A stretch of DNA of 64,000 bases from an uncultured Clostridium sp. (lineage in GTDB: Bacteria > Bacillota > Clostridia > Lachnospirales > Lachnospiraceae). Shown piece after piece: positions 34,023-44,220 of the stretch. The translations under genes and the position numbers were made by a program. How positions within the stretch are numbered: the stretch's first letter is position 1; every line of letters starts with the position of its first letter. The notes beneath the pieces are model-generated. The model did no database searches. It worked only from the letters and a program-made list of their open reading frames with translations, and had not been told where the DNA came from. The DNA lies in the NCBI GenBank assembly GCA_900539185.1, contig UQBG01000004.1, positions 1 to 64,000 of the forward strand. Reading direction: 5' to 3'.

Positions 34023-37000
34023 ATGGAAAAAACAAGGATTAAACCTATCAAATCAGGTAAGGGAATCAGAATGAGCTATTCAAGACGGAATGAAGTGCTT
34101 GAGATGCCGAATCTGATCGAGGTTCAGAAGAACTCATACGAATGGTTTCTGACAGATGGTTTGAAGGAAGCATTTGATGACATTTCTCCAATCGAAGATG
34201 TCAGTGGTCGTTATTGCATGGAATTTATTGGCTATCAGTTATGCAAGGATGACAAAAAGTATACGATCGAGGAGTGTAAGGAGCGGGATGCAACATATGC
34301 GGCTCCGTTAAAGGTGACCGTTCGTCTTCGTAAGAAAGAGACAGACGAGATGAGCACACATGATATCTTCATTGGCGATTTACCGCTGATGACAGAGACA
34401 GGTACCTTTGTTATCAATGGTGCAGAGCGTGTTATCGTCAGCCAGTTGGTACGTTCACCTGGTATCTATTATGCCATCGGTCACGATAAGATCGGTAAGA
34501 CCTTATATTCCTGTACCGTTATTCCAAACCGTGGTGCATGGTTGGAATATGAGACGGATTCTAATAATGTATTCTCTGTTCGTGTTGACCGTACCAGAAA
34601 GGTACCGATCACCGTGTTGATCCGTTCCCTGGGAGTAGGAACAAATGCAGAGATTCTTGATCTGTTCGGTGAAGAACCAAAGATTCTGGCAAGTATTGAG
34701 AAAGACCCTTCTACAGACTATGAGAGTGGTCTGTTAGAGCTGTACAAAAAAATCCGTCCGGGCGAGCCGCTGGCAGTTGAAAGTGCAGCAAGCTTGATCA
34801 ACAGCATGTTTTTTGACCCTAAGAGATATGATTTGGCAAAAGTTGGTAGATATAAATTTAATAAAAAGCTGGCATTACAGAACCGTATAGTAGGACTGGT
34901 TCTTGCGGAAGATGTAGTGAACAGCAGTACCGGTGAGATCATTGCTTCTGCCGGTGATAAGGTTACACTGGAGCTGGCTAACCAGATTCAGGATGCAGCC
35001 GTTCCTTATGTGATCGTACAGACAGAGGAAAGAAATGTAAAGGTTCTGTCGAATATGACCGTTAATCTGGCTGAATATGTAGACTTTGATCCAAAGGAGA
35101 TCGGAGTGGTTGAACGTGTATATTATCCGGCACTCCAGAAGCTGTTGGAGCAGTTCAGCGGAGAGGAACTGAAGGAAGAGATTCAGAAAAACATTTCCGA
35201 TCTGATTCCAAAGCATATTACAAAGGAAGATATCTTTGCTTCCATTAACTACAATATGCATCTGGAATATGGAATCGGCAATCAGGATGATATCGATCAC
35301 TTGGGCAATCGTCGTATACGTGCCGTAGGTGAACTGTTGCAGAATCAGTACCGGATCGGTCTGTCTCGTCTGGAGCGTGTGGTTCGTGAGAGAATGACTA
35401 CACAGGATGCCGATACCATATCCGCGTCCTCTCTGATTAATATTAAACCGGTTACGGCAGCCGTGAAGGAGTTCTTCGGAAGTTCACAGTTGTCTCAGTT
35501 TATGGATCAGAACAACCCGCTGTCAGAGTTGACACATAAGAGACGTTTATCTGCATTGGGACCCGGTGGTCTGTCACGAGATCGTGCCGGATTCGAGGTT
35601 CGAGATGTTCACTATACACACTATGGTAGAATGTGTCCGATTGAGACTCCTGAAGGTCCTAACATCGGTTTGATCAACTCACTGGCATGTTATGCAAGAA
35701 TCAACCAGTACGGATTTGTAGAAGCTCCTTATCGTAAGCTGGATAAGACCGATCCTATGAATCCGATCGTAACGGATGAGGTTGTATATCTGACAGCCGA
35801 TGATGAAGATAAGTATGTAGTTGCACAGGCAAATGAACCTTTGGATGACGAAGGACATTTCATAAATACAAATGTATCCGGTCGTTTCAGAGAAGAGACC
35901 TCTGAGTTTGCAAAGAACCGGGTAGACTTGATGGATGTATCTCCTAAGATGGTATTCTCAGTAGCAACATCCATGATTCCATTCCTGCAGAACGATGATG
36001 CAAACCGTGCTCTGATGGGATCCAACATGCAGCGTCAGGCAGTACCGTTGCTGAAGACCGAGTCTCCGATCGTAGATACCGGTATGGCAGCAAAGGCGGC
36101 TGTAGACTCCGGTGTATGTATCGTTGCAAAGCACGCCGGTGTTGTTGAGAAGTCTTCCAGCAAGGAGATCGTGGTTCGTTGTGATGATGGAACCAAAGAT
36201 ACGTATCATGTAATTAAGTTCGCTCGAAGCAATCAGGGGAACTGCATGAATCAGCGCCCAATCGTATGCAAGGGCGATCGTGTAGAGGCAGGCGAGGTGA
36301 TCGCAGACGGTCCGTCTACATCAAACGGAGAAATCGCACTTGGTAAGAACCCATTGATCGGATTCATGACCTGGGAAGGTTATAACTACGAGGATGCGGT
36401 ACTGTTGAGTGAGCGTCTGGTACAGGACGATGTATATACTTCTGTTCATATCGAAGAGTATGAGGCGGAAGCCAGAGATACAAAGCTTGGTCAGGAAGAA
36501 ATCACCAGAGATCTGGCAGGCTTAAATGATGATGCACTGAAGGATCTGGACGAGAACGGTATTATCCGTATCGGTGCTGAGGTTCGTGCCGGCGATATCC
36601 TTGTCGGTAAGGTTACACCAAAGGGTGAAACCGAACTGACAGCAGAGGAGCGCCTGCTTCGTGCGATCTTCGGCGAGAAGGCAAGAGAAGTAAGAGATAC
36701 TTCCCTGCGGGTACCACATGGTGCATTCGGTATCATTATGGATACAAAGGTGTTTACAAGAGAGAACGGAGACGAGCTTCCACCGGGAGTGAATAAGTCC
36801 GTTCGTGTATATATTGCTCAGAAGAGAAAGATATCTGTTGGTGATAAGATGGCCGGTCGTCACGGTAATAAGGGTGTCGTTTCAAGAATCCTTCCGGTTG
36901 AAGATATGCCATTCCTTCCAAATGGTAGACCACTGGATATCGTATTGAACCCATTAGGCGTACCTTCCCGTATGAATATCGGACAGGTGCTGGAGACACA

Positions 37001-37850
37001 CTTGAGTCTGGCTGCAAATGTACTGGGCTTCAAGGTCAGTTCACCGGTTTTCGATGGAGCAAACGAGGAAGAGATCATGGAGACTCTGGAGATTGCAAAC
37101 GATTATGCAAACGAAGAGTGGGATACCTTCAAAGCAAAGTGGGGCGACAGCCTGAGTGATGAAGTGTTAGACTACCTGTATGAGAATCGGGATCACAGAA
37201 GTGAATGGAAGGGCGTGCCGATCAACCGTACCGGTAAGGTGCAGTTAAGAGACGGTCGTACCGGTGAAAACTTCGATGGTCCGGTTACCATTGGTTTCAT
37301 GCATTACCTGAAGCTGCATCACCTGGTTGATGATAAGATCCATGCACGTTCAACCGGTCCTTACTCTTTGGTTACACAGCAGCCGCTGGGTGGTAAAGCT
37401 CAGTTCGGTGGACAGAGATTCGGTGAGATGGAGGTATGGGCTCTGGAGGCATATGGTGCTTCTTATACTCTGCAGGAGATCTTAACTGTGAAGTCCGATG
37501 ATGTTGTTGGTCGTGTGAAGACATACGAGGCAATCATTAAGGGCGATAATATTCCTGAACCGGGTATTCCGGAATCCTTCAAGGTATTGCTGAAGGAATT
37601 ACAGTCTCTGGCACTGGATGTTACTGTATATGATGAAAATGGCGAAGAAGTAGAGTTCAGCGAAACCATTAACTATGGTGATGAGAACCTGCGGCCGATG
37701 ATCGAGGGCGATGGCCTGAAGAATAATGATGAGTATAATCAGTATGATGGTTATAATCAGGTAGATGAACAGGGTGAATATATCGACGAAGCCGACGCAG
37801 AAGATGACGACTACGTAGATGATATGGACTATGATGGTTCAGAAGAATAA
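34023..37850 (+). CDS. rpoB: RNA polymerase beta subunit
   Basis: The 1275-residue beta subunit is complete. The rifampicin pocket reads SQLSQFMDQNNPLSELTHKRRLSALGPGGLSRDRAGFEVRDVHYTHYGRMCP without an obvious resistance substitution (wild-type S/D/H/S positions appear present). Conserved GDKMAGRHGNKGVVS and PLGGKAQFGGQRFGEMEVWALEAYGA are seen. The C-terminus continues about 45 residues past the usual end as an acidic, Asn/Tyr/Asp-rich tail. The GTG at 34011 is too close to the AAGGGG ribosome binding site, so the ATG at 34023 is preferred. rpoC follows after 21 bases. Confidence 0.97.
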   Translation: MEKTRIKPIKSGKGIRMSYSRRNEVLEMPNLIEVQKNSYEWFLTDGLKEAFDDISPIEDVSGRYCMEFIGYQLCKDDKKYTIEECKERDATYAAPLKVTVRLRKKETDEMSTHDIFIGDLPLMTETGTFVINGAERVIVSQLVRSPGIYYAIGHDKIGKTLYSCTVIPNRGAWLEYETDSNNVFSVRVDRTRKVPITVLIRSLGVGTNAEILDLFGEEPKILASIEKDPSTDYESGLLELYKKIRPGEPLAVESAASLINSMFFDPKRYDLAKVGRYKFNKKLALQNRIVGLVLAEDVVNSSTGEIIASAGDKVTLELANQIQDAAVPYVIVQTEERNVKVLSNMTVNLAEYVDFDPKEIGVVERVYYPALQKLLEQFSGEELKEEIQKNISDLIPKHITKEDIFASINYNMHLEYGIGNQDDIDHLGNRRIRAVGELLQNQYRIGLSRLERVVRERMTTQDADTISASSLINIKPVTAAVKEFFGSSQLSQFMDQNNPLSELTHKRRLSALGPGGLSRDRAGFEVRDVHYTHYGRMCPIETPEGPNIGLINSLACYARINQYGFVEAPYRKLDKTDPMNPIVTDEVVYLTADDEDKYVVAQANEPLDDEGHFINTNVSGRFREETSEFAKNRVDLMDVSPKMVFSVATSMIPFLQNDDANRALMGSNMQRQAVPLLKTESPIVDTGMAAKAAVDSGVCIVAKHAGVVEKSSSKEIVVRCDDGTKDTYHVIKFARSNQGNCMNQRPIVCKGDRVEAGEVIADGPSTSNGEIALGKNPLIGFMTWEGYNYEDAVLLSERLVQDDVYTSVHIEEYEAEARDTKLGQEEITRDLAGLNDDALKDLDENGIIRIGAEVRAGDILVGKVTPKGETELTAEERLLRAIFGEKAREVRDTSLRVPHGAFGIIMDTKVFTRENGDELPPGVNKSVRVYIAQKRKISVGDKMAGRHGNKGVVSRILPVEDMPFLPNGRPLDIVLNPLGVPSRMNIGQVLETHLSLAANVLGFKVSSPVFDGANEEEIMETLEIANDYANEEWDTFKAKWGDSLSDEVLDYLYENRDHRSEWKGVPINRTGKVQLRDGRTGENFDGPVTIGFMHYLKLHHLVDDKIHARSTGPYSLVTQQPLGGKAQFGGQRFGEMEVWALEAYGASYTLQEILTVKSDDVVGRVKTYEAIIKGDNIPEPGIPESFKVLLKELQSLALDVTVYDENGEEVEFSETINYGDENLRPMIEGDGLKNNDEYNQYDGYNQVDEQGEYIDEADAEDDDYVDDMDYDGSEE

Positions 37851-37871
37851 TAATGGAAGGAGCACTACGAG

Positions 37872-40800
37872 ATGTCAAATATGAATAATCAAGAAGTAGA
37901 CCAGCCGATTAATTTTGATTCCATTAAGATTGGATTGGCTTCTCCTGATAAGATTAGAGAGTGGTCTCATGGTGAAGTAAAGAAGCCGGAGACTATCAAC
38001 TATAGAACATTAAAGCCGGAAAAGGACGGTTTGTTCTGTGAGCGTATCTTTGGACCAAGTAAGGACTGGGAGTGTCACTGCGGTAAGTATAAGAAGGTTC
38101 GTTACAAGGGCGTTATCTGCGATCGTTGTGGTGTTGAGGTTACAAAGGCCAATGTACGTAGAGAGCGTATGGGTCATATCGAACTGGCAGCTCCGGTATC
38201 TCATATCTGGTATTTTAAGGGAATCCCTAGCCGGATGGGGTTATTACTGGACAAGTCTCCGAGAGAATTAGAGAAGGTTCTGTATTTTGCAGCCTATATC
38301 GTACTGGATCCGGGAGAGACAGACTTAAAGTATAAGGATGTATTGTCTGAGAAGGAATATCGGGAAGCAGAAGAGAAGTATGGCTATGGTGCCTTCCGTG
38401 CAGGTATGGGTGCCGAGTCTGTAAAGGAACTGTTGCAGGCAATCGATCTGGACAAGGACTATGAAGAATTAAGCAATGAGCTGAAGAATTCTACCGGTCA
38501 GAAGCGTGCAAAGATTATTAAGCGTCTGGAAGTGGTAGAAGCATTCCGTTCCTCTCATAATAAGCCAGAATGGATGATTCTGGATGTGGTACCGGTTATT
38601 CCGCCGGATATCCGTCCTATGGTGCAGTTGGATGGTGGTCGTTTTGCCACCTCCGATCTGAACGATCTGTACAGACGTATTATCAATCGTAACAATCGTC
38701 TGAAGAGATTGTTAGAGCTGGGTGCACCGGATATTATTGTAAGAAACGAAAAGAGAATGCTGCAGGAGGCTGTGGATTCGCTGATTGATAATGGTAGAAG
38801 AGGACGTGCGGTAACCGGTCCTGGTAACCGTGCACTGAAGTCTCTGTCTGATATGTTAAAGGGTAAGCAGGGACGTTTCCGTCAGAACCTGTTAGGTAAG
38901 CGTGTAGACTACTCCGGACGTTCCGTTATCGTTGTAGGTCCGGAACTGAAGATCTATCAGTGCGGTCTTCCGAAGGAAATGGCGATCGAGCTGTTTAAGC
39001 CGTTCGTTATGAAAGAACTGGTGGCAAACAAGGAAGCACACAATATTAAGTATGCGAAGAAGATGGTTGAGAAGCTGGATCCGGTTGTATGGGATGTCCT
39101 GGAAGACGTTATCAAGGAGCATCCGGTTATGCTGAACCGTGCACCTACACTGCACAGACTGGGTATACAGGCATTTGAGCCGATTCTGGTAGAAGGTAAG
39201 GCAATCAAGCTGCATCCTCTGGTATGTACCGCTTATAACGCCGACTTCGATGGTGACCAGATGGCCGTTCACCTTCCTCTGTCCGTAGAGGCACAGGCAG
39301 AGTGTCGGTTCCTGCTGTTGTCACCGAATAACCTGTTGAAGCCTTCCGATGGTGCACCTGTTGCGGTACCGTCTCAGGATATGGTTCTGGGTATTTACTA
39401 CCTGACCATGATGAAGGAGAACGACAAGGGTGAAGGTAAGGCATTTAAGTCTGAGAATGAAGCGATTCTGGCTTATGAGAATAAGGAGATTACTCTTCAT
39501 GCAAAGATAAAGGTACGTGTAAAGGGTGAAGATCTGGATGGCAATCCATATACAAGAATTATCGAGACAACCCTTGGACGTCTGTTATTTAACGAGATTA
39601 TTCCACAGGATCTGGGCTTTGTGGACCGTACAAAACCGGAGAATCTGTTGTTGCCTGAGATTGATTTCCATGTAGCAAAGAAGCAGTTGAAACAGATTCT
39701 GGATAAGTGTATCAATACCCATGGTGCAACGAAGACTGCCGAGGTTCTGGATGATATCAAGAGCATCGGTTATAAGTTCTCTACCAGAAGTGGTATGACC
39801 GTATCGATCTCCGATATGACGGTTCCTGCTTCTAAGAAGGAGATCTTAGGTTCTGCACAGGGAACGGTTGATAATATCAATAAGATGTATCGCCGTGGTT
39901 TACTGACAGAGGAAGAACGATATACACGAGTCGTTAAGACCTGGCAGCAGGCCGATGATGAACTGACAAAGGCTCTGTTGGATGGATTGGATAAGTATAA
40001 TAACATTTACATGATGGCCGATTCCGGTGCCCGTGGTTCTAACCAGCAGATTAAGCAGTTAGCAGGTATGCGTGGTTTGATGGCAGATACAACCGGTCGT
40101 ACGATTGAGTTGCCGATCAAGGCAAACTTCCGTGAAGGTCTGAACGTATTGGAGTACTTCATTTCTGCGCATGGTGCTCGTAAGGGTCTGTCTGATACAG
40201 CTCTTCGTACCGCCGATTCCGGATACCTGACCAGACGTCTGGTTGATGTATCACAGGATCTGATTATCCGTGAGGTTGACTGCTGTGCCGGTAAGCCGGT
40301 AGAAGAGATTCCGGGTATGGTTGTAGAGGAGTTCTCGGATGGTAAGGAAATCATCGAGACCTTCAAGGAGCGTATTACAGGCAGATATACAGCAGTGGAT
40401 ATCTTTGATAAGGATGGAAACATGCTGGTTAAGCATAATCATATGATCAATCCAAAGCGTGCTGCAGCTGTTGTAGAACGTGGTGTGGATGAGAATGGTA
40501 ATAAGATCGTAGATCCAGAGAATGGAGTAACCGGTAAGCTGAAGATCCGTACGATCCTGACCTGTAAGTCTCATCTGGGTGTATGTGCAAAGTGTTATGG
40601 AGCGAACATGGCAACCGGTCAGCCGGTACAGGTTGGTGAGGCTGTCGGTATTATAGCTGCACAGTCAATCGGTGAGCCTGGTACACAGTTGACCATGCGT
40701 ACCTTCCACACAGGTGGTGTTGCCGGTGATGATATTACACAGGGTCTTCCTCGTGTCGAGGAATTATTTGAGGCTCGTAAGCCAAAGGGTCTTGCTATTA

Positions 40801-41624
40801 TCGCAGAGTTTGGCGGCGAGGTAACGATAACAAATGTTAAGACAAAGCGAGAGGTTGTAATCACCAACCATGAGACAGGCGAATCAAAGGCATATCTGAT
40901 CCCATACGGTTCTCGTATTAAGGTTCAGGAAGGTCAGATTCTGGAAGCAGGTGATGAACTGACAGAGGGTTCTGTAAATCCGCATGATATCCTGAAGATC
41001 AAGGGTGTCCGTGCAGTTCAGGATTATATGCTTCGTGAGGTACAAAGAGTTTATCGTCTGCAGGGTGTTGATATCAATGATAAGCACATCGAGATTATCG
41101 TTCGTCAGATGCTGAAGAAGATTAAGATCGAGGAGGGCGGAGATTCCGAATATCTGCCGGGTATGTTAGTAGATGTTCTTGACTTCGAAGAGAAGAACGA
41201 AGAGCTGATCGCACAGGGGCTGGAGCCTGCACAGGGTATACAGTCTATTCTGGGTATCACAAAGGCGTCATTGGCTACCGATTCCTTCCTGTCAGCAGCA
41301 TCCTTCCAGGAGACGACGAAGGTACTGACTGAGGCAGCGATAAAGGGTAAGACCGATGAACTGGTAGGCCTGAAGGAGAATGTACTGCTTGGTAAGCTGA
41401 TTCCTGCCGGAACCGGTATGAAGCGGTATCGTTCTGTAAAGCTGGACTGTGAAGACTATGAGATTCACAACGATGATGTTCTGGATTTTGGTAGTGAAGA
41501 GAATACAGATGCTGCAGAGGATGCAGCAGAAGCAAATGTTGATGTAGAGGGTGAAGCAGTAGAAGAAGCTACTGTTTCGGTAACAGAAGGAACCGATGAC
41601 GGTGCAGATACTACAGAAGAATAA
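37872..41624 (+). CDS. rpoC: RNA polymerase beta-prime subunit
   Basis: The 1250-residue subunit carries the N-terminal zinc site (CHCGKYKKVRYKGVICDRCG), the catalytic magnesium-binding NADFDGDQMAVHLPLS, the bridge/trigger helix regions (MADSGARGS, HTGGVAGDDITQGLPRVEELFEARKP) and a second zinc site (CCAGK ... CKSHLGVCAKCYG). The last ~50 residues are an acidic Glu/Asp/Ala/Thr-rich tail like that of rpoB. GGAAGGAG precedes the ATG. A strong terminator ends the operon. Confidence 0.98.
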   Translation: MSNMNNQEVDQPINFDSIKIGLASPDKIREWSHGEVKKPETINYRTLKPEKDGLFCERIFGPSKDWECHCGKYKKVRYKGVICDRCGVEVTKANVRRERMGHIELAAPVSHIWYFKGIPSRMGLLLDKSPRELEKVLYFAAYIVLDPGETDLKYKDVLSEKEYREAEEKYGYGAFRAGMGAESVKELLQAIDLDKDYEELSNELKNSTGQKRAKIIKRLEVVEAFRSSHNKPEWMILDVVPVIPPDIRPMVQLDGGRFATSDLNDLYRRIINRNNRLKRLLELGAPDIIVRNEKRMLQEAVDSLIDNGRRGRAVTGPGNRALKSLSDMLKGKQGRFRQNLLGKRVDYSGRSVIVVGPELKIYQCGLPKEMAIELFKPFVMKELVANKEAHNIKYAKKMVEKLDPVVWDVLEDVIKEHPVMLNRAPTLHRLGIQAFEPILVEGKAIKLHPLVCTAYNADFDGDQMAVHLPLSVEAQAECRFLLLSPNNLLKPSDGAPVAVPSQDMVLGIYYLTMMKENDKGEGKAFKSENEAILAYENKEITLHAKIKVRVKGEDLDGNPYTRIIETTLGRLLFNEIIPQDLGFVDRTKPENLLLPEIDFHVAKKQLKQILDKCINTHGATKTAEVLDDIKSIGYKFSTRSGMTVSISDMTVPASKKEILGSAQGTVDNINKMYRRGLLTEEERYTRVVKTWQQADDELTKALLDGLDKYNNIYMMADSGARGSNQQIKQLAGMRGLMADTTGRTIELPIKANFREGLNVLEYFISAHGARKGLSDTALRTADSGYLTRRLVDVSQDLIIREVDCCAGKPVEEIPGMVVEEFSDGKEIIETFKERITGRYTAVDIFDKDGNMLVKHNHMINPKRAAAVVERGVDENGNKIVDPENGVTGKLKIRTILTCKSHLGVCAKCYGANMATGQPVQVGEAVGIIAAQSIGEPGTQLTMRTFHTGGVAGDDITQGLPRVEELFEARKPKGLAIIAEFGGEVTITNVKTKREVVITNHETGESKAYLIPYGSRIKVQEGQILEAGDELTEGSVNPHDILKIKGVRAVQDYMLREVQRVYRLQGVDINDKHIEIIVRQMLKKIKIEEGGDSEYLPGMLVDVLDFEEKNEELIAQGLEPAQGIQSILGITKASLATDSFLSAASFQETTKVLTEAAIKGKTDELVGLKENVLLGKLIPAGTGMKRYRSVKLDCEDYEIHNDDVLDFGSEENTDAAEDAAEANVDVEGEAVEEATVSVTEGTDDGADTTEE

Positions 41625-41670
41625 CCCCCTGAACAACAGTTGTGGATAGATTCTTACGATAAGAGATGAA

Positions 41671-41714
41671 AATGTCCCCGGAGTCAGGAAAACTGACAGC
41701 GGGGGCATTTTTGG
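41671..41714 (+). terminator. Terminator after rpoC
   Basis: AATG-T-CCCCG (41671-41680) pairs with CGGGG-G-CATT (41700-41709), enclosing an inner GTCAG/CTGAC stem, and is followed by TTTTT. This is a strong intrinsic terminator. Confidence 0.85.
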
Positions 41715-41735
41715 TATAAGAAGGAGTGAAGATAA

Positions 41736-42419
41736 ATGAAGTTTTCAAAATATTTTGACCATACGATCCTGCGGCCGGATGCAACGATGGAGGATGTTCT
41801 GCGGGTATGCGAGGAGGCAAAGGCGTACGATGTAGCAGCTGTATGTGTGAATTCTTACTATACACCGTTAGTATACGATACACTGCGCTGGACAGGTATC
41901 AAAACCTGTACCGTTGTGGGCTTCCCGCTGGGAGCCGCTTCTACCAGAGCGAAGAAACAGGAGGCCTTGGATGCCATGGATCATGGTTCTAAGGAAATCG
42001 ACATGGTAATGAATATCGGAGCCATGAAGGCCGGGGACTATGAAGAGGTAGAGTATGATATGCGGGTATTAAAGGATGCCTGTCTTCATAATGCAATGGC
42101 CAGAACGGCTACACTGAAGGTAATTATTGAGACCTGTATGCTGACGGATGAAGAGAAGCGGAAGGCATGTGAGCTGGCGGCGGAGGTCGGGATTGATTTT
42201 GTGAAAACTTCTACAGGCTTCAGCACAGGGGGAGCTACCGTAGAGGATGTTCGCCTGATGAAGCAGGCGGTTGACGGAAAGGCACTGGTAAAGGCTGCAG
42301 GTGGTATCCGGGATCTGGAAACAGCGATGGCGATGATCGAAGCGGGAGCCGATCGTCTGGGCACCAGCGCAACCGTTCATATTCTGGAAGAATATAAGAA
42401 GCTTCATCCGGAGGAATAG
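41736..42419 (+). CDS. deoC: Deoxyribose-phosphate aldolase
   Basis: The 227-residue class I aldolase cleaves deoxyribose-5-phosphate to glyceraldehyde-3-phosphate and acetaldehyde in nucleoside salvage. The Schiff-base lysine lies in IDFVKTSTGFSTGGAT and the second lysine in ALVKAAGGIRD; CVNSYYTPLV and EIDMVMNIGAMKAG also match. AAGGAG lies 9 bases upstream. It stands right after the rpoC terminator without other deo genes. Confidence 0.95.
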   Translation: MKFSKYFDHTILRPDATMEDVLRVCEEAKAYDVAAVCVNSYYTPLVYDTLRWTGIKTCTVVGFPLGAASTRAKKQEALDAMDHGSKEIDMVMNIGAMKAGDYEEVEYDMRVLKDACLHNAMARTATLKVIIETCMLTDEEKRKACELAAEVGIDFVKTSTGFSTGGATVEDVRLMKQAVDGKALVKAAGGIRDLETAMAMIEAGADRLGTSATVHILEEYKKLHPEE

Positions 42420-42459
42420 AAAAGTGGCCTGATAAAAGGACGATGACAGGAGAGTATGT

Positions 42460-43215
42460 ATGAAACTAATATCATGGAATGTAAATGGATTGCGTGCCTG
42501 CGTGCAGAAGAACTTCATGGAAGCATTTCAGGCATTGGATGCAGATATCGTTTGTCTGCAGGAAACGAAGCTGCAGGAAGGACAGATTGATCTGCAGTTG
42601 GATGGATACTATCAGTACTGGAACTATGCAGAGAAAAAGGGCTATTCGGGAACAGCGATTTTCACCAGGCGGGAACCGATGGGAGTAACTTATGGAATCG
42701 GCGTAGAAGAGCATGACCATGAAGGACGTGTGATTACACTGGAGTACCCGGATTACTATATGATAACCGTTTATGTGCCGAACTCGCAGAACGAGCTGGC
42801 CAGACTGCCGTATCGTATGCGGTGGGAGGATGTATTTTTGACCTATCTGAAGAAACTGGAGGAGACGAAACCGGTGATCTTCTGCGGAGATCTGAATGTG
42901 GCACATAAGGAGATCGACCTTAAGAATCCGAAGACGAACCGCAAGAATGCAGGATTTACAGATGAAGAGCGGGCATGCTTTACACGTTTGACGGAGAATG
43001 GATTCATTGATACTTTCCGCTATTTCTATCCGGATCAGACGGATATCTACTCCTGGTGGTCCTATCGCTTCAGTGCCAGAGCAAAGAATGCGGGATGGCG
43101 GATTGATTATTTCTGTGTATCTGAAAGTCTGAAAAACAAGCTGCAGGATGCTAAGATTCATACCGATATCTTAGGCTCGGATCATTGTCCGGTTGAACTG
43201 GATATAGATTTATAA
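42460..43215 (+). CDS. xth: Exodeoxyribonuclease III (AP endonuclease)
   Basis: The 251-residue enzyme of the exonuclease III/APE1 family nicks DNA at abasic sites. Catalytic blocks are SWNVNGLRA, DIVCLQETKL, NSQNELARLPYRMRWE, CGDLNVAHKEIDL, YSWWSYRFSARAKNAGWRIDYF and the terminal GSDHCPVELDI. AGGAGA precedes the ATG. It follows deoC by 40 bases and may be co-transcribed with it. Confidence 0.95.
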   Translation: MKLISWNVNGLRACVQKNFMEAFQALDADIVCLQETKLQEGQIDLQLDGYYQYWNYAEKKGYSGTAIFTRREPMGVTYGIGVEEHDHEGRVITLEYPDYYMITVYVPNSQNELARLPYRMRWEDVFLTYLKKLEETKPVIFCGDLNVAHKEIDLKNPKTNRKNAGFTDEERACFTRLTENGFIDTFRYFYPDQTDIYSWWSYRFSARAKNAGWRIDYFCVSESLKNKLQDAKIHTDILGSDHCPVELDIDL

Positions 43216-43308
43216 GAAGTCATGAAAAGTTTTAACAAATCTTTAAATAAAACAGGCAGATAATATAGTAAAATGATAACAAGGTAATTTACAGGGGGAG
43301 GAATGTGT

Positions 43309-44148
43309 ATGTTGGAAGCGATATCAACAATGATCAGACCGGAGAATGAGGAATTCTTCAAGGAGTATATACCCGGAAGTCTGTGGGAGAAACGGATGGA
43401 GAACGGCTGGTTCTTTTATGGTGGTATGGTAGATGATACTGCATGTGGAGCCATGGTAGCGGAACTTCAGGGCGTGACGCTGGTGATTCATTCGATCTAT
43501 GTTGCACCGGGATATCGTGGGCTGGGGGTTGCAACCGAGCTGCTGTTTACTCTGGAGGATATGGCACATCTTTACTATATTCCATCGATCCGGGTGGAAT
43601 TGCTGGAGGATCCGGAGGGAGAAGCCGGGCTGCAGAAGCTGCTTCAGATATTTACGACGAATATAAAGGAAACCGGAAATGTACAGTATGAGTTTGACGG
43701 AACGCAGGTGAACTGGGAAAAGCTGCATTTAAGAAAGCAGATCTCCAACTGCTGTGTTACATTGGAGGACTGTGATGAAGCATTGCGGCAGCAGGTGAAT
43801 GCTCGTATGGAAGAGGCTTCCCGGTGCTATGTACCCCTGCCGTTCCGGGCACAGAACTATGATGCAAAGCATAGTATGATATATCGGGATCATTCCGGGA
43901 TTCAGGGAATTCTGCTGATGCACCGAACCGAAGACGGAATCTATATATTAGATTATATGGGGAACTTCGGCGATCATCCGGAGGTGTTTCTAGGCTTATT
44001 AAATGGAGTGGTTGCCACCTTCCGGGGGAAGGAACAGCAGTGCCGGTTTCATGTGGCATGTGTGAATGACAAGGTGGCTGCATTGATGAATAAGCTGATC
44101 CGGATTCCGCCAAGGCGGGAGCTGACCGCCCGGATCGCAGTATCATAA
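43309..44148 (+). CDS. GNAT-like acetyltransferase with a C-terminal extra domain
   Basis: The 279-residue protein has a GNAT acetyl-CoA-binding block, IYVAPGYRGLGVATELLFTLEDMA (about residues 63-86). A second half (about 140-279) with its own mixed alpha/beta pattern may be a degenerate second GNAT domain (LLNGVVATFRGKEQQCRFHVACVNDKVAALMNKL). The substrate is unknown. The GGGGAGG is 1 base from ATG 43303 but 7 bases from ATG 43309, so 43309 is taken as the start. It lies 72 bases before the first of two giant paralogs. Confidence 0.7.
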   Translation: MLEAISTMIRPENEEFFKEYIPGSLWEKRMENGWFFYGGMVDDTACGAMVAELQGVTLVIHSIYVAPGYRGLGVATELLFTLEDMAHLYYIPSIRVELLEDPEGEAGLQKLLQIFTTNIKETGNVQYEFDGTQVNWEKLHLRKQISNCCVTLEDCDEALRQQVNARMEEASRCYVPLPFRAQNYDAKHSMIYRDHSGIQGILLMHRTEDGIYILDYMGNFGDHPEVFLGLLNGVVATFRGKEQQCRFHVACVNDKVAALMNKLIRIPPRRELTARIAVS

Positions 44149-44220
44149 TCGGATCGAGGATGCGTGTAAAAGAGGAAATGAGGAGCAGTTGGAAGTTATC
44201 GTAAAACAGGAGGGCACGAC

